Shown: one piece after another, positions 27,501-33,104 of the stretch
Numbering within the stretch: position 1 is the first letter of the stretch
How the letters are laid out: each line of letters opens with the position of its first letter
Origin: Lytechinus pictus
Taxonomy: Eukaryota; Echinodermata; Echinoidea; Temnopleuroida; Toxopneustidae
DNA: 64,000 nucleotides
Reading direction: 5' to 3'
NCBI RefSeq assembly: GCF_037042905.1
Contig: NC_087251.1
Span: 44,207,373-44,271,372 of the forward strand
Position numbers and translations under genes: made by a program
Notes under the pieces: model-generated
Seen by the model: the letters and a program-made list of their open reading frames with translations, nothing else
Told to the model about the DNA's origin: nothing
Database searches by the model: none

Positions 27501-27741
27501 CTTTGTATATTCATTTCTCTTTCATCTTAAGGTGCTGTGCATCGATGAAGCAACTGCCAGCGTTGACATGGAAACGGATGATTTACTACAGCAGGCCATC
27601 AGGGAGGAGTTTAGTGAGAACACTGTACTGACTATAGCTCACCGTGTGAACACACTGAGGGACAGTGATCGTATCTTAGTCATGAATGAAGGAAAGGTGG
27701 AACAGTTTGGTAGGGCAGCAGTGACTACCCTAGACCAATAA
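5835..27741 (+). CDS. ABCC10: ABCC10 (MRP7)-type ABC exporter, 18 coding exons
   Basis: Joining 18 GT-AG exons gives one open frame of 4791 nt (about 1596 residues) with no phase conflict. Order: five-helix TMD0 (residues ~30-190), L0 linker, TMD1, NBD1 (Walker [10 protein letters not shown] ~765-773, signature LSGGQ ~858-862, Walker B LLDD), acidic linker, TMD2, NBD2 (Walker [10 protein letters not shown] ~1406-1414, signature FSTGQ ~1508-1512, Walker B with glutamate LCIDEAT). Remembered human ABCC10 (1492 aa) matches along the whole length, for example [20 protein letters not shown] and [19 protein letters not shown]. In known members this is an ATP-driven exporter of amphipathic anions and natural-product drugs in plasma or basolateral membranes. 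NBD1 lacks the catalytic glutamate (DD), as is normal in ABCC proteins, so ATPase activity probably rests on NBD2. The start ATG lies 1-2 bases after an AG acceptor, so an upstream 5'UTR exon is likely. The C-terminus is shorter than in human. Confidence 0.93.
7872..7997 (+). CDS. ABCC10: ABCC10 exon 2 (TMD1)
   Basis: 42 codons, phase 0 to 0, acceptor ...ATTGCAG, donor AAG|GTGAAT. Reads [18 protein letters not shown]...KDGRVK, a TMD1 helix followed by the conserved intracellular loop (human ...MLQHKDARVK). Confidence 0.93.
8697..8924 (+). CDS. ABCC10: ABCC10 exon 3 (TMD1 coupling region)
   Basis: 76 codons, phase 0 to 0. Starts [18 protein letters not shown], the family motif E-L-GIRVIKF-WE, then [13 protein letters not shown] and a helix ending NDLTAAK. 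Acceptor TTGAATCAG, donor AAG|GTATGG. Confidence 0.93.
9658..9814 (+). CDS. ABCC10: ABCC10 exon 4 (end of TMD1)
   Basis: 157 nt, phase 0 in and 1 out. Reads [20 protein letters not shown]...[13 protein letters not shown], the last TMD1 helix and the linker into NBD1. Donor CAG|GTAAGG. Confidence 0.92.
9896..10084 (+). repeat. (GAT)n microsatellite in ABCC10 intron 4
   Basis: About 190 bp of GAT/GAC/GGT triplets. All three + or - reading frames look open but encode Asp/Met/His/Ile runs. Confidence 0.95.
10110..10200 (-). mobile_element. Partial tRNA-derived SINE
   Basis: Resembles the 3' half of the SINE at 11540-11803 (TACCCATTCAC..., GGAATTAATCC, AGCTCAAGCTGC). Truncated; no B box left. 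Confidence 0.5.
10243..10505 (+). CDS. ABCC10: ABCC10 exon 5 (NBD1 A-loop and acidic insertion)
   Basis: Phase 1 in, 0 out; residues ~670-757. The first part has the NBD1 A-loop strand (GTFYWEH, aromatic W/Y). It is followed by about 50 residues of Lys/Glu-rich and Asp-rich sequence ([20 protein letters not shown]..., later [12 protein letters not shown]) before the conserved strand returns ([12 protein letters not shown]). Human has no comparable insertion here. The frame is fixed on both sides by good splice sites (CCTCAG / CAG|GTAAAT). Confidence 0.88.
10955..11206 (+). CDS. ABCC10: ABCC10 exon 6 (NBD1 Walker A and Q-loop)
   Basis: 84 codons, phase 0 to 0. [18 protein letters not shown] carries the Walker A P-loop; the Q-loop reads [10 protein letters not shown], as in human ABCC10. 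Ends at ACALIEDLK with donor AAG|GTTTGT. Confidence 0.95.
11520..11803 (-). mobile_element. tRNA-derived SINE (ABCC10 intron 6)
   Basis: On the - strand: GCCCCAGTGGATTAGTCTCC (A-box region), GGGTTCGAATCCCAGCC (B box), a body with CACCCAGGTGAGG-type sequence, and a tail containing GCGCTATATAAAT. Related copies at 10110-10200, about 17475-17950, 26338-26545 and 30385-30638. Confidence 0.75.
12169..12300. mobile_element. MITE, GTAACACAAAGC family
   Basis: 132 bp, ends GGGGCCTGTAACACAA and TTTGTGTTACGGGACCC in inverted orientation. Confidence 0.7.
12399..12497 (+). CDS. ABCC10: ABCC10 exon 7 (NBD1 signature)
   Basis: 33 codons, phase 0 to 0. [14 protein letters not shown] then canonical [17 protein letters not shown]. 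Acceptor TCCTTGTAG, donor CAG|GTATCC. Confidence 0.95.
13197..13386 (+). CDS. ABCC10: ABCC10 exon 8 (NBD1 Walker B, D-loop, H-loop)
   Basis: 190 nt, phase 0 in and 1 out. Walker [17 protein letters not shown] has Asp in place of the catalytic Glu, the normal ABCC NBD1 degeneration. LCTHHTRFL supplies the H-loop histidine. Donor ATAG|GTGAGA. Confidence 0.94.
13781..14070. mobile_element. Two adjacent GTAACACAAAGC-family MITEs
   Basis: 13781-13939 starts GGGGCCCATAACACAAAG; 13940-14070 starts ACCCTATGATATAAAGC and ends GCTTTATGTAACAAGCCC. Head-to-tail and diverged, just upstream of exon 9. Confidence 0.6.
14097..14348 (+). CDS. ABCC10: ABCC10 exon 9 (linker and first TMD2 helix)
   Basis: 252 nt, phase 1 in and out. 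An acidic linker ([33 protein letters not shown]) leads into the first TMD2 helix ([16 protein letters not shown]). Matches the human ...LLQEESKKEGAVALHVYQAYW linker. Donor CAAG|GTACTA. Confidence 0.9.
14494..14690. mobile_element. MITE-like inverted repeat
   Basis: GGGGGCTGTTTCTCAAAGCTG ends are mirrored by CAGCTTTATGAAACTCCCACC, with an inner GTAAGTTAAGAGCAAC / GTTCTTAAAGATGC pairing. Single copy in the window. Confidence 0.5.
15038..15283 (+). pseudogene. Two duplicated, dead exon-10 copies with intact 3' splice sites
   Basis: The 21-base exon-10 start recurs at 15038 and 15135, each directly after a pyrimidine-rich tract ending CTAG. The copy spacings are 97 and 149 bp. Copy 1 lacks about 52 bp that copies 2 and 3 share. 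Spliced from exon 9, copy 1 meets TAA within 14 codons, and copy 2 meets TGA at 15269-15271. Both would therefore truncate the transporter if used. Confidence 0.8.
15284..15443 (+). CDS. ABCC10: ABCC10 exon 10 (TMD2 extracellular loop), third of three exon starts
   Basis: 160 nt, phase 1 in and 2 out: [18 protein letters not shown]..., then a Ser/Thr/Pro-rich loop ending LGLEMDHYE. Human has ...ADWWLSHWISQ here. Acceptor CTTCCAG, donor CGA|GTGAGT. Of the three near-identical exon starts this is the only one that stays open to a donor in the phase exon 11 needs. N-linked sites NVS and NHS are visible. Confidence 0.8.
15455..15640. mobile_element. AAGTCCACCC-family element fragment
   Basis: Shares AAGTCCACCC, GCTGAAAATTTCATCAAAATC and CAAATGAGAGAGTCGAT landmarks with 29248-29661 and 50391-50990. 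Truncated by the following element. Confidence 0.6.
15650..15920. mobile_element. Diverged copy of the poly(G)-bounded element
   Basis: Same order of landmarks as 28500-28720: AATGG...GGCCCCCC, TTGCGA-ATAC, TTCAAGTCTC, GCGATTA-GA--TG-GCAACATT, GTGATGTCATTTATAAATCC-like. The right end is not identified. Confidence 0.6.
16648..16805. repeat. (TTA)n/(ATC)n microsatellite next to the exon-11 acceptor
   Basis: TTATTA run passing into ATCATC, ending about 10 bases before exon 11. It replaces most of the usual pyrimidine tract region. Confidence 0.9.
16817..17000 (+). CDS. ABCC10: ABCC10 exon 11 (TMD2 helix)
   Basis: 184 nt, phase 2 in and 0 out: [20 protein letters not shown] then [33 protein letters not shown], matching human NSLCTLLRAVLFAAGTLQAA-TLHRRLLHRVL. 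Donor AGG|GTAAGT at 17001. The acceptor follows a TTA/ATC microsatellite that ends only about 10 bases upstream. The last 117 bp of this exon region are repeated downstream. Confidence 0.9.
16884..17346 (+). repeat. 117-bp in-frame tandem repeats of the exon-11 end, four copies
   Basis: Copies: 16884-17000 (within exon 11), 17001-17117, 17118-17234, and 17235-17346 (diverged, 112 bp). Copies two and three appear base-for-base identical. Each copy ends with a GTAAGT donor. 117 bp is 39 codons, so the frame runs open through the first three copies, each encoding a membrane helix ([13 protein letters not shown]) and its cytoplasmic extension. The 112-bp last copy breaks the phase needed by exon 12. 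Confidence 0.9.
17470..17955 (+). mobile_element. tRNA-derived SINE interrupted by a MITE
   Basis: The SINE sequence ...GGACCAGTGTATTA resumes at 17802 as TTAGTCTCTAGACTTTG, then GGGTTCAAATCCCAGCC (B box), CAACCCAGGTGAGG and the tail. The interrupting segment is listed separately. Confidence 0.75.
17497..17801. mobile_element. MITE with GGCC...GTATTCTGAA ends and TTA target duplication
   Basis: Ends GGCCTGTATTCTGAAGTCAG and ...CTGAGTTCAGAATACGGGCC, flanked on both sides by TTA (17494-17496 and 17802-17804). A 3-bp TTA duplication suits the PIF/Harbinger superfamily (inference). It sits inside a SINE, so it is the younger insertion. Confidence 0.75.
17990..18205 (+). CDS. ABCC10: ABCC10 exon 12 (TMD2 coupling helix)
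   Basis: 72 codons, phase 0 to 0. [20 protein letters not shown] is the TMD2 coupling-helix signature, followed by two helices. Acceptor CCCTTCAG, donor CAG|GTTTGT. Confidence 0.94.
18495..18650 (+). repeat. (GAT)n(GGT)n microsatellite in ABCC10 intron 12
   Basis: GATGAT and GGTGGT triplets about 55 bp upstream of exon 13. Confidence 0.95.
18706..18833 (+). CDS. ABCC10: ABCC10 exon 13 (TMD2)
   Basis: 128 nt, phase 0 in and 2 out: [20 protein letters not shown] then [20 protein letters not shown]. Matches human RHYRASSRELRRL...LADTLAGLSVLRA. Donor AAG|GTATCT. Confidence 0.93.
19084..19150. mobile_element. Half copy of the TTACAAAGAGTTGCGA element
   Basis: Begins GGGCCCATGTCTTACAAAGAG, continues CCAATCAACCACAACTATG, then stops at the next element. 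Confidence 0.55.
19158..19284. mobile_element. MITE, GTAACACAAAGC family
   Basis: 127 bp, ends GGGCTCCGTAACACAGAG and GCTTTGTGTTACGGGCCC. Confidence 0.75.
19287..19555. mobile_element. MITE, TTACAAAGAGTTACGATTGATC family, full copy
   Basis: 270 bp with ends GGGCCCCGTCTTACAAAGAG and ...TTTTTGTGAGATGGGGCCC and a loop containing AATTTGCACAATGTCCTTTG. A dimer-like copy occurs at 53723-54166 and a half copy at 19762-19914. Confidence 0.75.
19557..19715. mobile_element. Palindromic MITE, GTTTCATGA family, copy 2
   Basis: 159 bp, ends GGGGAGTGTTTCATGA and TGATGAAACACTCCCC. Very similar to 3285-3441, including the internal GACAACTTGTCGGA hairpin. Confidence 0.85.
19762..20012. mobile_element. Half MITE followed by a SINE tail
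   Basis: 19762-19914 is the right half of the TTACAAAGAG family, ending TTTGTGAGATGGGGCC. From about 19920 to 20012, GCCTGAGCTAAAGCTGGGG ... AAAGCGCTACATAAATCC resembles the 3' tail of the SINE family. Confidence 0.55.
20035..20204 (+). CDS. ABCC10: ABCC10 exon 14 (TMD2)
   Basis: 170 nt, phase 2 in and 1 out: [17 protein letters not shown], a Trp-containing loop, then helix [20 protein letters not shown]. Acceptor ACACAG-type (CATACAG), donor CAG|GTTAGT. Confidence 0.92.
20522..20682 (+). CDS. ABCC10: ABCC10 exon 15 (last TMD2 helix, lead into NBD2)
   Basis: 161 nt, phase 1 in and 0 out: [20 protein letters not shown], then [17 protein letters not shown] and [11 protein letters not shown]. 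Closely matches human GLVGLSLSYALSLTGLLSGL. Donor CAG|GTATGC. Confidence 0.94.
20775..21125 (+). repeat. Dispersed repeat, copy 2 (ABCC10 intron 15)
   Basis: Partner of 1520-1870, sharing the same ordered landmarks and 3' end. No terminal inverted repeats were seen, so it may be retroposed or a deletion derivative. Confidence 0.7.
21432..21685 (+). CDS. ABCC10: ABCC10 exon 16 (NBD2 Walker A)
   Basis: 254 nt, phase 0 in and 2 out. A-loop tyrosine in [18 protein letters not shown], Walker [13 protein letters not shown], then [20 protein letters not shown]. Donor CAG|GTGAGT. The 4.2-kb intron that follows contains the tandem duplication and the Crypton remnant. Confidence 0.95.
21836..23884. 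repeat. 1.14-kb tandem duplication in ABCC10 intron 16
   Basis: Unit 1 is 21836-22977; unit 2 begins at 22978 (ACTGCAGTACAAACAGG versus ACTGCAGTGCAAACAGG). Unit 2 lacks the 245 bp corresponding to 22343-22587. The second half of the unit (22588-22978 and 23494-23884) is nearly identical between copies, so the duplication is fairly recent. It lies directly beside the Crypton remnant and may include its 3' flank. Confidence 0.85.
22327..22532. mobile_element. TA-flanked mariner-like MITE inside duplication unit 1
   Basis: 206 bp with ends CAGCTGTGCTCAAAAG and TTTTTGAGCACCACTG, flanked by TA on both sides, typical of Tc1/mariner. Only its left 16 bp survive in unit 2. Confidence 0.7.
23994..25509 (-). 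pseudogene. Decayed Crypton-type (DUF3504) tyrosine recombinase
   Basis: On the - strand from an ATG at 25507-25509, successive frames read as one DUF3504/Crypton protein: [32 protein letters not shown]...[23 protein letters not shown] and [24 protein letters not shown]...[20 protein letters not shown]...[15 protein letters not shown]; then in another frame [18 protein letters not shown] and [10 protein letters not shown], and a poorly conserved acidic tail ([14 protein letters not shown]). The recombinase landmarks H..R, H and Y are visible. It is broken by at least four in-frame stops (25402-25404, 25263-25265, 25004-25006, 24881-24883) and at least two frameshifts (near 25265 and 24585). 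It is antisense to ABCC10, within intron 16, and not functional. Confidence 0.8.
25677..25731. repeat. Hairpin near the Crypton 5' flank
   Basis: TATTGCCCGCT and AGCGGGCAATA pair across a loop of about 30 bases. It could mark an element edge. Confidence 0.55.
25901..26144 (+). CDS. ABCC10: ABCC10 exon 17 (NBD2 Q-loop and signature)
   Basis: 244 nt, phase 2 in and 0 out. Q-loop [20 protein letters not shown]; signature region [20 protein letters not shown]. The signature is FSTGQ rather than LSGGQ; human NBD2 is also non-canonical (LSLGQ). Donor AAG|GTAAGA. Confidence 0.95.
26338..26545 (+). mobile_element. tRNA-derived SINE, B box lost
   Basis: GTGGCCCAGTGGAGTAGTCTCC then CACTCAACCCAGGTGAGG, CTCGGCTAAAGCCAGGG and tail TAGAGCGCTAAG. 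The segment that should hold the B box is shortened. Confidence 0.65.
27262..27467. mobile_element. MITE-like inverted repeat in ABCC10 intron 17
   Basis: GGGATTTTCACAAAGAGTTG and CAATTCTTCGTGAAACACCCC are inverted, with AGTGTGACT / AGTGTGACTCTTCAGTCA inside. It ends 65 bp before exon 18. Confidence 0.5.
27532..27741 (+). CDS. ABCC10: ABCC10 exon 18 (NBD2 Walker B and H-loop, terminal)
   Basis: Phase 0 in; 69 codons plus [15 protein letters not shown] carries Walker B with the catalytic glutamate, [12 protein letters not shown] the H-loop histidine. The protein ends only about 10 residues after KVEQFG, whereas human continues about 30 residues. An in-frame GTAGGG after TTTG could be an unused donor to a last exon that I could not find, so the exact C-terminus is uncertain. 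Confidence 0.88.
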   Translation: MLCIDEATASVDMETDDLLQQAIREEFSENTVLTIAHRVNTLRDSDRILVMNEGKVEQFGRAAVTTLDQ

Positions 27742-27899
27742 TTTGTTCATTGAGGTTGTCAAGGAACACATCTTTATGTTTGTCTTGATGGATCATACGT
27801 TGTTTGTTGATAGGGGCCTCTGCATATGCAGCTGTGTCTGGATTAGAGTCTTGAATTGAAATTGTTATATTATGCACCTTGTTAAAAGTCAGAGTGGTA

Positions 27900-28288
27900 A
27901 ATTGCCAATTCGTCTACTGCCAACTTGTCCACTCACCACATTGTCTACTTTCATTTAGTCTAATGCCATTCCATCCATCGACATGTCGTCTAACAACCAT
28001 TTGGTCCAATAACCATTTGGTCCAATCATCACTTTGTCTAATCACCATTTTGTCTCATAACCAGTTCCATTTCATTTTGCACAATTAAAACTTAATCCAA
28101 TTAGACCAAATGGTATATGGACTATATGGCTATTGGACCAACTGGTTATTAGACGAAATGGTGAGTGGACGAATTGGCATTTAGACCATGTGGATAGTGG
28201 AGGACCTGATGGTAGACCAAATGATAGTAGACGAGTTGGTAGTTGGACGAGTTTGCAATTGGACGAATTGGCATTAGACGAATTGGAA
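27900..28288. repeat. Foldback array of degenerate 'ACCATTTGGTC' words
   Basis: The left arm repeats words such as CAATTCGTCTA, ACCATTTGGTCCAATA and CACTTTGTCTAAT every 15-18 bp; the right arm repeats their complements (ATTAGACGAAATGGT, GTAGACGAGTTGG). The centre is near 28080-28105. It begins 160 bp after the ABCC10 stop codon and may lie in the 3'UTR; AATAAA occurs at its right end. Confidence 0.8.
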
Positions 28289-28470
28289 ATAAAGCATCAA
28301 AATTTTGTCTTTCCCGCAGGAATCCCGCAATCAGATTTTCATTTCCAATCCAAACATTTCATCACAGACGAGATAGGGACTGCAGGAAAGCTGCAATGAA
28401 AAGATACATAGTGCCCTTCTAGCAAGGTTCCTGCTAAAAATATGCAGCACAGACTTTTGACAAGTTGAGT

Positions 28471-29249
28471 TAACCCTAATTCTCCCGGGGGGGGGGGGGG
28501 CATAATGGCCCCCCCTCGACAATTTTTGCGATATACCTGCTGCGCAAAATTGTTTGACCTCGCCGCTCACTGACTTTTTACTTTCAAGTCTCGCGCAAAT
28601 TTTGAGACCAAATTTGTGACGCCCGGGTACGCGGTTACGACATTACGCAACATTATGTAAGTGCATGTCAGACCCAAAATTGCTCATAAACGTGATTTCA
28701 TGTACAAATCCAATGCAAATTGTGTATTTGGCTAAAATTCATAAATGTATCATTATTTCTACTTTTACTGATTAAACTTAATTAATTTTGCCTTATTTAT
28801 GATCAGAATTAAGTCTGGAACGATTTCCATTGAAAAAACAATAAAAAAACAAAAAGTAAAAAAACAAAGAAATACATAAGAAATTAAAAAAACAATAAAA
28901 TACTTAAGAAATCGGTCTTGGTATCAGAATTTTTTTCATTCACAATTGTTAGGAATGCTATAAAGAATATTTTCACCAAAAAATAGCATTCTAGGAGCTT
29001 TATTTAGGGAATCAGAGCAAAAAGTATGATTTCATGAATAAATTAGCATAATTAATTCATATAATATAAAAATATATGAATTCAGTGAAATTTACCAATG
29101 CAACTGCGTAGATTACGTCATTATCTACCATCATGCAAATTTTTGTTGTGATTGCGCAATCCACGGCTGAGATCTTAAGGGGGGGCCATAATGGCCCCCC
29201 CCCCCCCGGAATGACAAGAATCAAAATACCCCGGGAGATTGAGGGTTAA
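28471..29249. mobile_element. Poly(G)-bounded inverted-repeat element, copy A
   Basis: Left end TTAACCCTAATTCTCCC followed by G14, CATAATGGCCCCCC; right end GGGGGGGCCATAATGG, C15, then GGGAGATTGAGGGTTAA. About 780 bp, no ORF. Related copies at 59394-59878 and 15650-15920. Confidence 0.75.
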
Positions 29250-29661
29250 AGGGCAAGTCCACCCCCAACAATTCGTGGAATTGAATGAATCAAGAAAAAT
29301 AAAACAAGCATAATGCTGACACTGTAAAAAATTATGACATTCGCATGTTGCACAAATAGTTACATGTACAACATAGTGATATGAAAATGAGAGAAGTCTA
29401 TGGTGTCTTTCACACACTATTTCTTTTGTATTTTATTGTATGAATTATACGATATTGCAATGGTTGCAGATTTGGCATTAAGGCTGAAAATGATAAGATT
29501 TGAACAGATCAGACAAACACTGAAAATTTGATCAAAATCGGACAAAGAATAACAAATTATATATTACATTTATAAGGATTTGCATTAATTAAGTGAAACA
29601 TAGGCATGTCTTCACGTCTTTTCATCCAAATCTACATTTAATAGGGGTGGACTTTCCATTT
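29248..29661. mobile_element. AAGTCCACCCC foldback element
   Basis: Ends TTAAAGGGCAAGTCCACCCCC and AGGGGTGGACTTTCC. The landmarks shared with 50391-50990 suggest the same non-autonomous family. Confidence 0.65.
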
Positions 29662-30384
29662 GAAATAGTGATTTATACCTATTTATTAAAATGATGAGGT
29701 TTGAATTAGGCTTATCCAGCTGGTCATTTCCCCCATATTCTATTATATTAGTGCTACTTAACCCTATTAGTGATCAAGAAATTATGTTGTACTTAATAGT
29801 CATTAAACTATAAGATTAAATCTACTTAAAATCAAATGCTCAACAAAATCTTTTGAATAGTAGGCACAAAGTCATATGCTTGAAGGATCTGCATTCTAAA
29901 TAAAGGGACTTTTGAAAGCATACAATTTAAAACAATACTCATTCGTGATCATTATGAAACATATTTTCCGTTGATTTTATTAACTTCAACAGATCTGCTA
30001 TCACACATCTACAAAATGGAGAGAATTCCATATCATTGAAATTGAACTAGTCTAACACTTTTCATTGACTTTCTTTGAATCATATTGGATAGATTTATAG
30101 TAGTTTACTCCCAAAATTTTTATCTGGATTTATAATCATATATTTGAGAAGAGCATATTTTATTTTTTGAGCCTCATAGATATAAATGGTTCTTGTTCTG
30201 AAAAGAGCTTATTCAAATCCATATTTTTTTTGTTAGTTTTCCTTATGGGGATGTGTGCAGCCTCATGATATCTATTACATTATATTATGTGTGCTGTGAA
30301 GCTATATAATCTCAATTTGTAGAATATTCACTTGTTAGAACATGGCTGTACTGATGAGATAAGAACATAAATAATAATAATGAT
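29662..30384. other. AT-rich intergenic DNA, nothing recognised
   Basis: No ORF of interest and no repeat copy noticed. Confidence 0.5.
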
Positions 30385-30638
30385 AATTAATATACACGTT
30401 TATATAATGCCTAATACCTCTTAATCAGCGCTCTACAATAATGCAGGACTATCATCCTGGCATTAGCCAAGCTACTCAAATGTTTCAAAGGATTAAATTG
30501 CTGCCAAGTACCCATATTCCTCACCTGGGTTGAGTGAAGCACAATTTGGATCAATTTAAGCCACAGCTGGGATTCAAGCCCACGGCCCTCTGTTTCAAAG
30601 TCCTGAGACTAATCCACTGGGCCAAAACGCTCCACAAA
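30385..30638 (-). mobile_element. tRNA-derived SINE
   Basis: On the - strand: GGCCCAGTGGATTAGTCTC, GGGCTTGAATCCCAGC (B box), CAACCCAGGTGAGG, and a tail with TAGAGCGCTG and TTATATAAACG. Nearly full length. Confidence 0.75.
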
Positions 30639-31341
30639 ACTTGTAATATAATTGTCAAGAATGGTTCAAATTTATTATGGTTCTTAAAAGTAATTCATTT
30701 TAAAGCATTTAATCCCTTCTTTTAACATTCCAATATTGCAATACCTATTCTATATTGATCTCATATCAGAATGCTTATATTTGAAACTAAGAATACATAC
30801 TTTCTAGATACCATAAGGTCACATAACATCATTTCATAGAAAGTGTTTCATCCCTTGCAATGCATGTTATTTCATATTTCACCAAAATTTGAAATATGAT
30901 TTTGCTGTTCTATGCTATTTTTTATGTATCTTCCAAGAGTTTGGGCTATAGAGAACCAGCCCTACTCTGTATGTAAACATGAATACCAATATGGAGCAAA
31001 TAATGTTGTTCCACTGTTATTCTACAAGTAGCAGGGTTATTTGTCTATATTAGTTGCAATAATCTAGTGTTTTATCTCTATTAGCATTGATGTATTATTC
31101 TATTTTCATGCAATAGTTGACAGAAAAGACATGGAGAGTAACATCAGTTGGGTGTAGTGTTAATATCTCAGGGTTTAGAACAAAAGATATTACTTTTGAA
31201 TACATTGAATAGAATTGTAATTTGAAGTTATGATATTATACATTATCATGTATGTATTGACCTAATACTTCATCTTAGTGAAAATAGATTAGCTTTTATT
31301 TTTTTAACAAAGATTTTGCCTTATGTCCGCTGAATGCTATC
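30639..31341. other. AT-rich intergenic DNA, nothing recognised
   Basis: No supported gene or repeat. Confidence 0.5.
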
Positions 31342-31343
31342 TA

Positions 31344-33104
31344 CAGTGCGTCCCAAAAAAAACTATACACTTTTGAAATGGCTGCCAAATAAAAAATATA
31401 TCACTTTGGGGGAAAACACTTACATACATGGAAGCCAATAAAGTCAACTTTCAAATGACACCAAAAAGTTGGAAAACTGTTCATGCTTGAGCGAGCACTG
31501 CCCACTAAAACAAAGGGTATGAAAATTAGGGTGGGCAGGAATTAGCCTTCCAATTTCTTTCAGTTTTTGAGATGCGAGTCCCTTGGAACTTGCAAAGTTG
31601 AGGATGTTTTGATAAATCAATGATCAAGCATTATCAATTTAGGTTTTTAGAGCAAATTTTAAGAATTATTAAATTGAAATTTAATGTATGAGTGAACATG
31701 AAATACAATTTTTCACTTTTTAAGTGGATCTCAGCAATGTGTTCATGGAAGTCAGAATAGGGATAGGACTTAGGTGGGGGAAGTAGGTTGACGGGATATG
31801 GGTCAACAGAACACTTAACCCCCCCCCTCTCTCTCTCTCTCTACCCCTTTCACCCCTCCTGAGAGACTAGCCTTTGCTAGGGTGAGCAGGAATTAGCCTT
31901 AATTCCTTTTTTTTTTTTTAGGTGAGTCCTTTGGAACTTGCAAAGTTAAGGGTGTTATGCTAAATTACTGATAAATGGAGATCCGTTTTGGTTTCTTAAG
32001 CAAATTTCACGAGTTACTAAATTGAAATGTAATGCATGAGTAAACAGGAATTGTAATTTTAGTGTAGCATTTTTCGTTTATTATGTGGATCTTAGCAAGT
32101 GTGCTTGTGAGAGTCAGAGTAATGTGATGGTACCTGTTACATGCAAGGGGATGAGATAGGGTAAGACTGGGTTAAAGGGGCATTCTTCTTTGTGTTCTCT
32201 TACAAATTACATGTCATGTACTCACCCCGCCCTCCACCCCTTTCTTTCTCTTGGTTGGTATTTAAAACTTAAAATGCCAAGTGACTGATGGTTGATGGGT
32301 CTTTCTTTTCCATCGAATGATTTATTAAGAACTTGACTAATTATGATAATTTATGAAATCATTTATTGAAAAAGCTGAATGTTTGATTGATAATTTATTG
32401 AAAAAGGTGAATATTTGATTGATGACATTGATTGAGTTTATTTACTAACAGATTGTTGATTGAATGATTGATAGATAAAAGTTGATGATCTAATTTTCAG
32501 AATTTATTATCAAATTGACAGTCCGCTTTGCACTTAATGCGTACATGTAATAGCAATCAGTCTCAATCTCAACAGGAGGGGGGAGGGACGGACCTGTAGG
32601 AGGGAGGCTAAACGTTCTGTTGACCCTTTTCCCATCAGCTTACTTCACACACTGAAGTCATTTCTTACCCCTATTCTCCTGACTCCAATGAACACACTGC
32701 TGAGACCCACATTGTAAGTTAAAATGCTTCACTAAAGATTGCAATTCATGCTCACTCATGCATGGAATTTCAATTTGATAATTCATGAAATTTGCTCTAA
32801 CAATTTAAATTGATAATGAATGACCATCAATTCATCAGAACACCCTCAAGTTTGCAAGTTCCAAGGGACTCGCCTCTCAAAAACTGAAAGAAACCGAAAG
32901 GCTAATTCCTGCCCACCCTAATTTTCATACCCTTTGTTTAAGTGGGTAGTGCTCACTCAAGCATGAATAGTTTTCCAACATTTTGGTGTCATTTAAAAGA
33001 TGACTTTATCGGCTTTCCATATGTATAGGTCTTTCCCCCCAAAGTGATATACTTTTTATTTGGCAGCCATTTCAAAAGTGTATAGTTTTTTTTGGGACGC
33101 ACTG
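31344..33104. mobile_element. 1.76-kb TA-flanked foldback element (Tc1/mariner-like ends)
   Basis: Ends CAGTGCGTCCCAAAAAAAAC and GTTTTTTTTGGGACGCACTG, flanked by TA (31342-31343, 33105-33106). The inverted arms match over roughly 500 bp (31344-31830 against 32600-33104), including a CT/CCCC tract. The core repeats part of the arm (31860-32110 resembles 31530-31740). No transposase frame, so non-autonomous. Confidence 0.85.
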
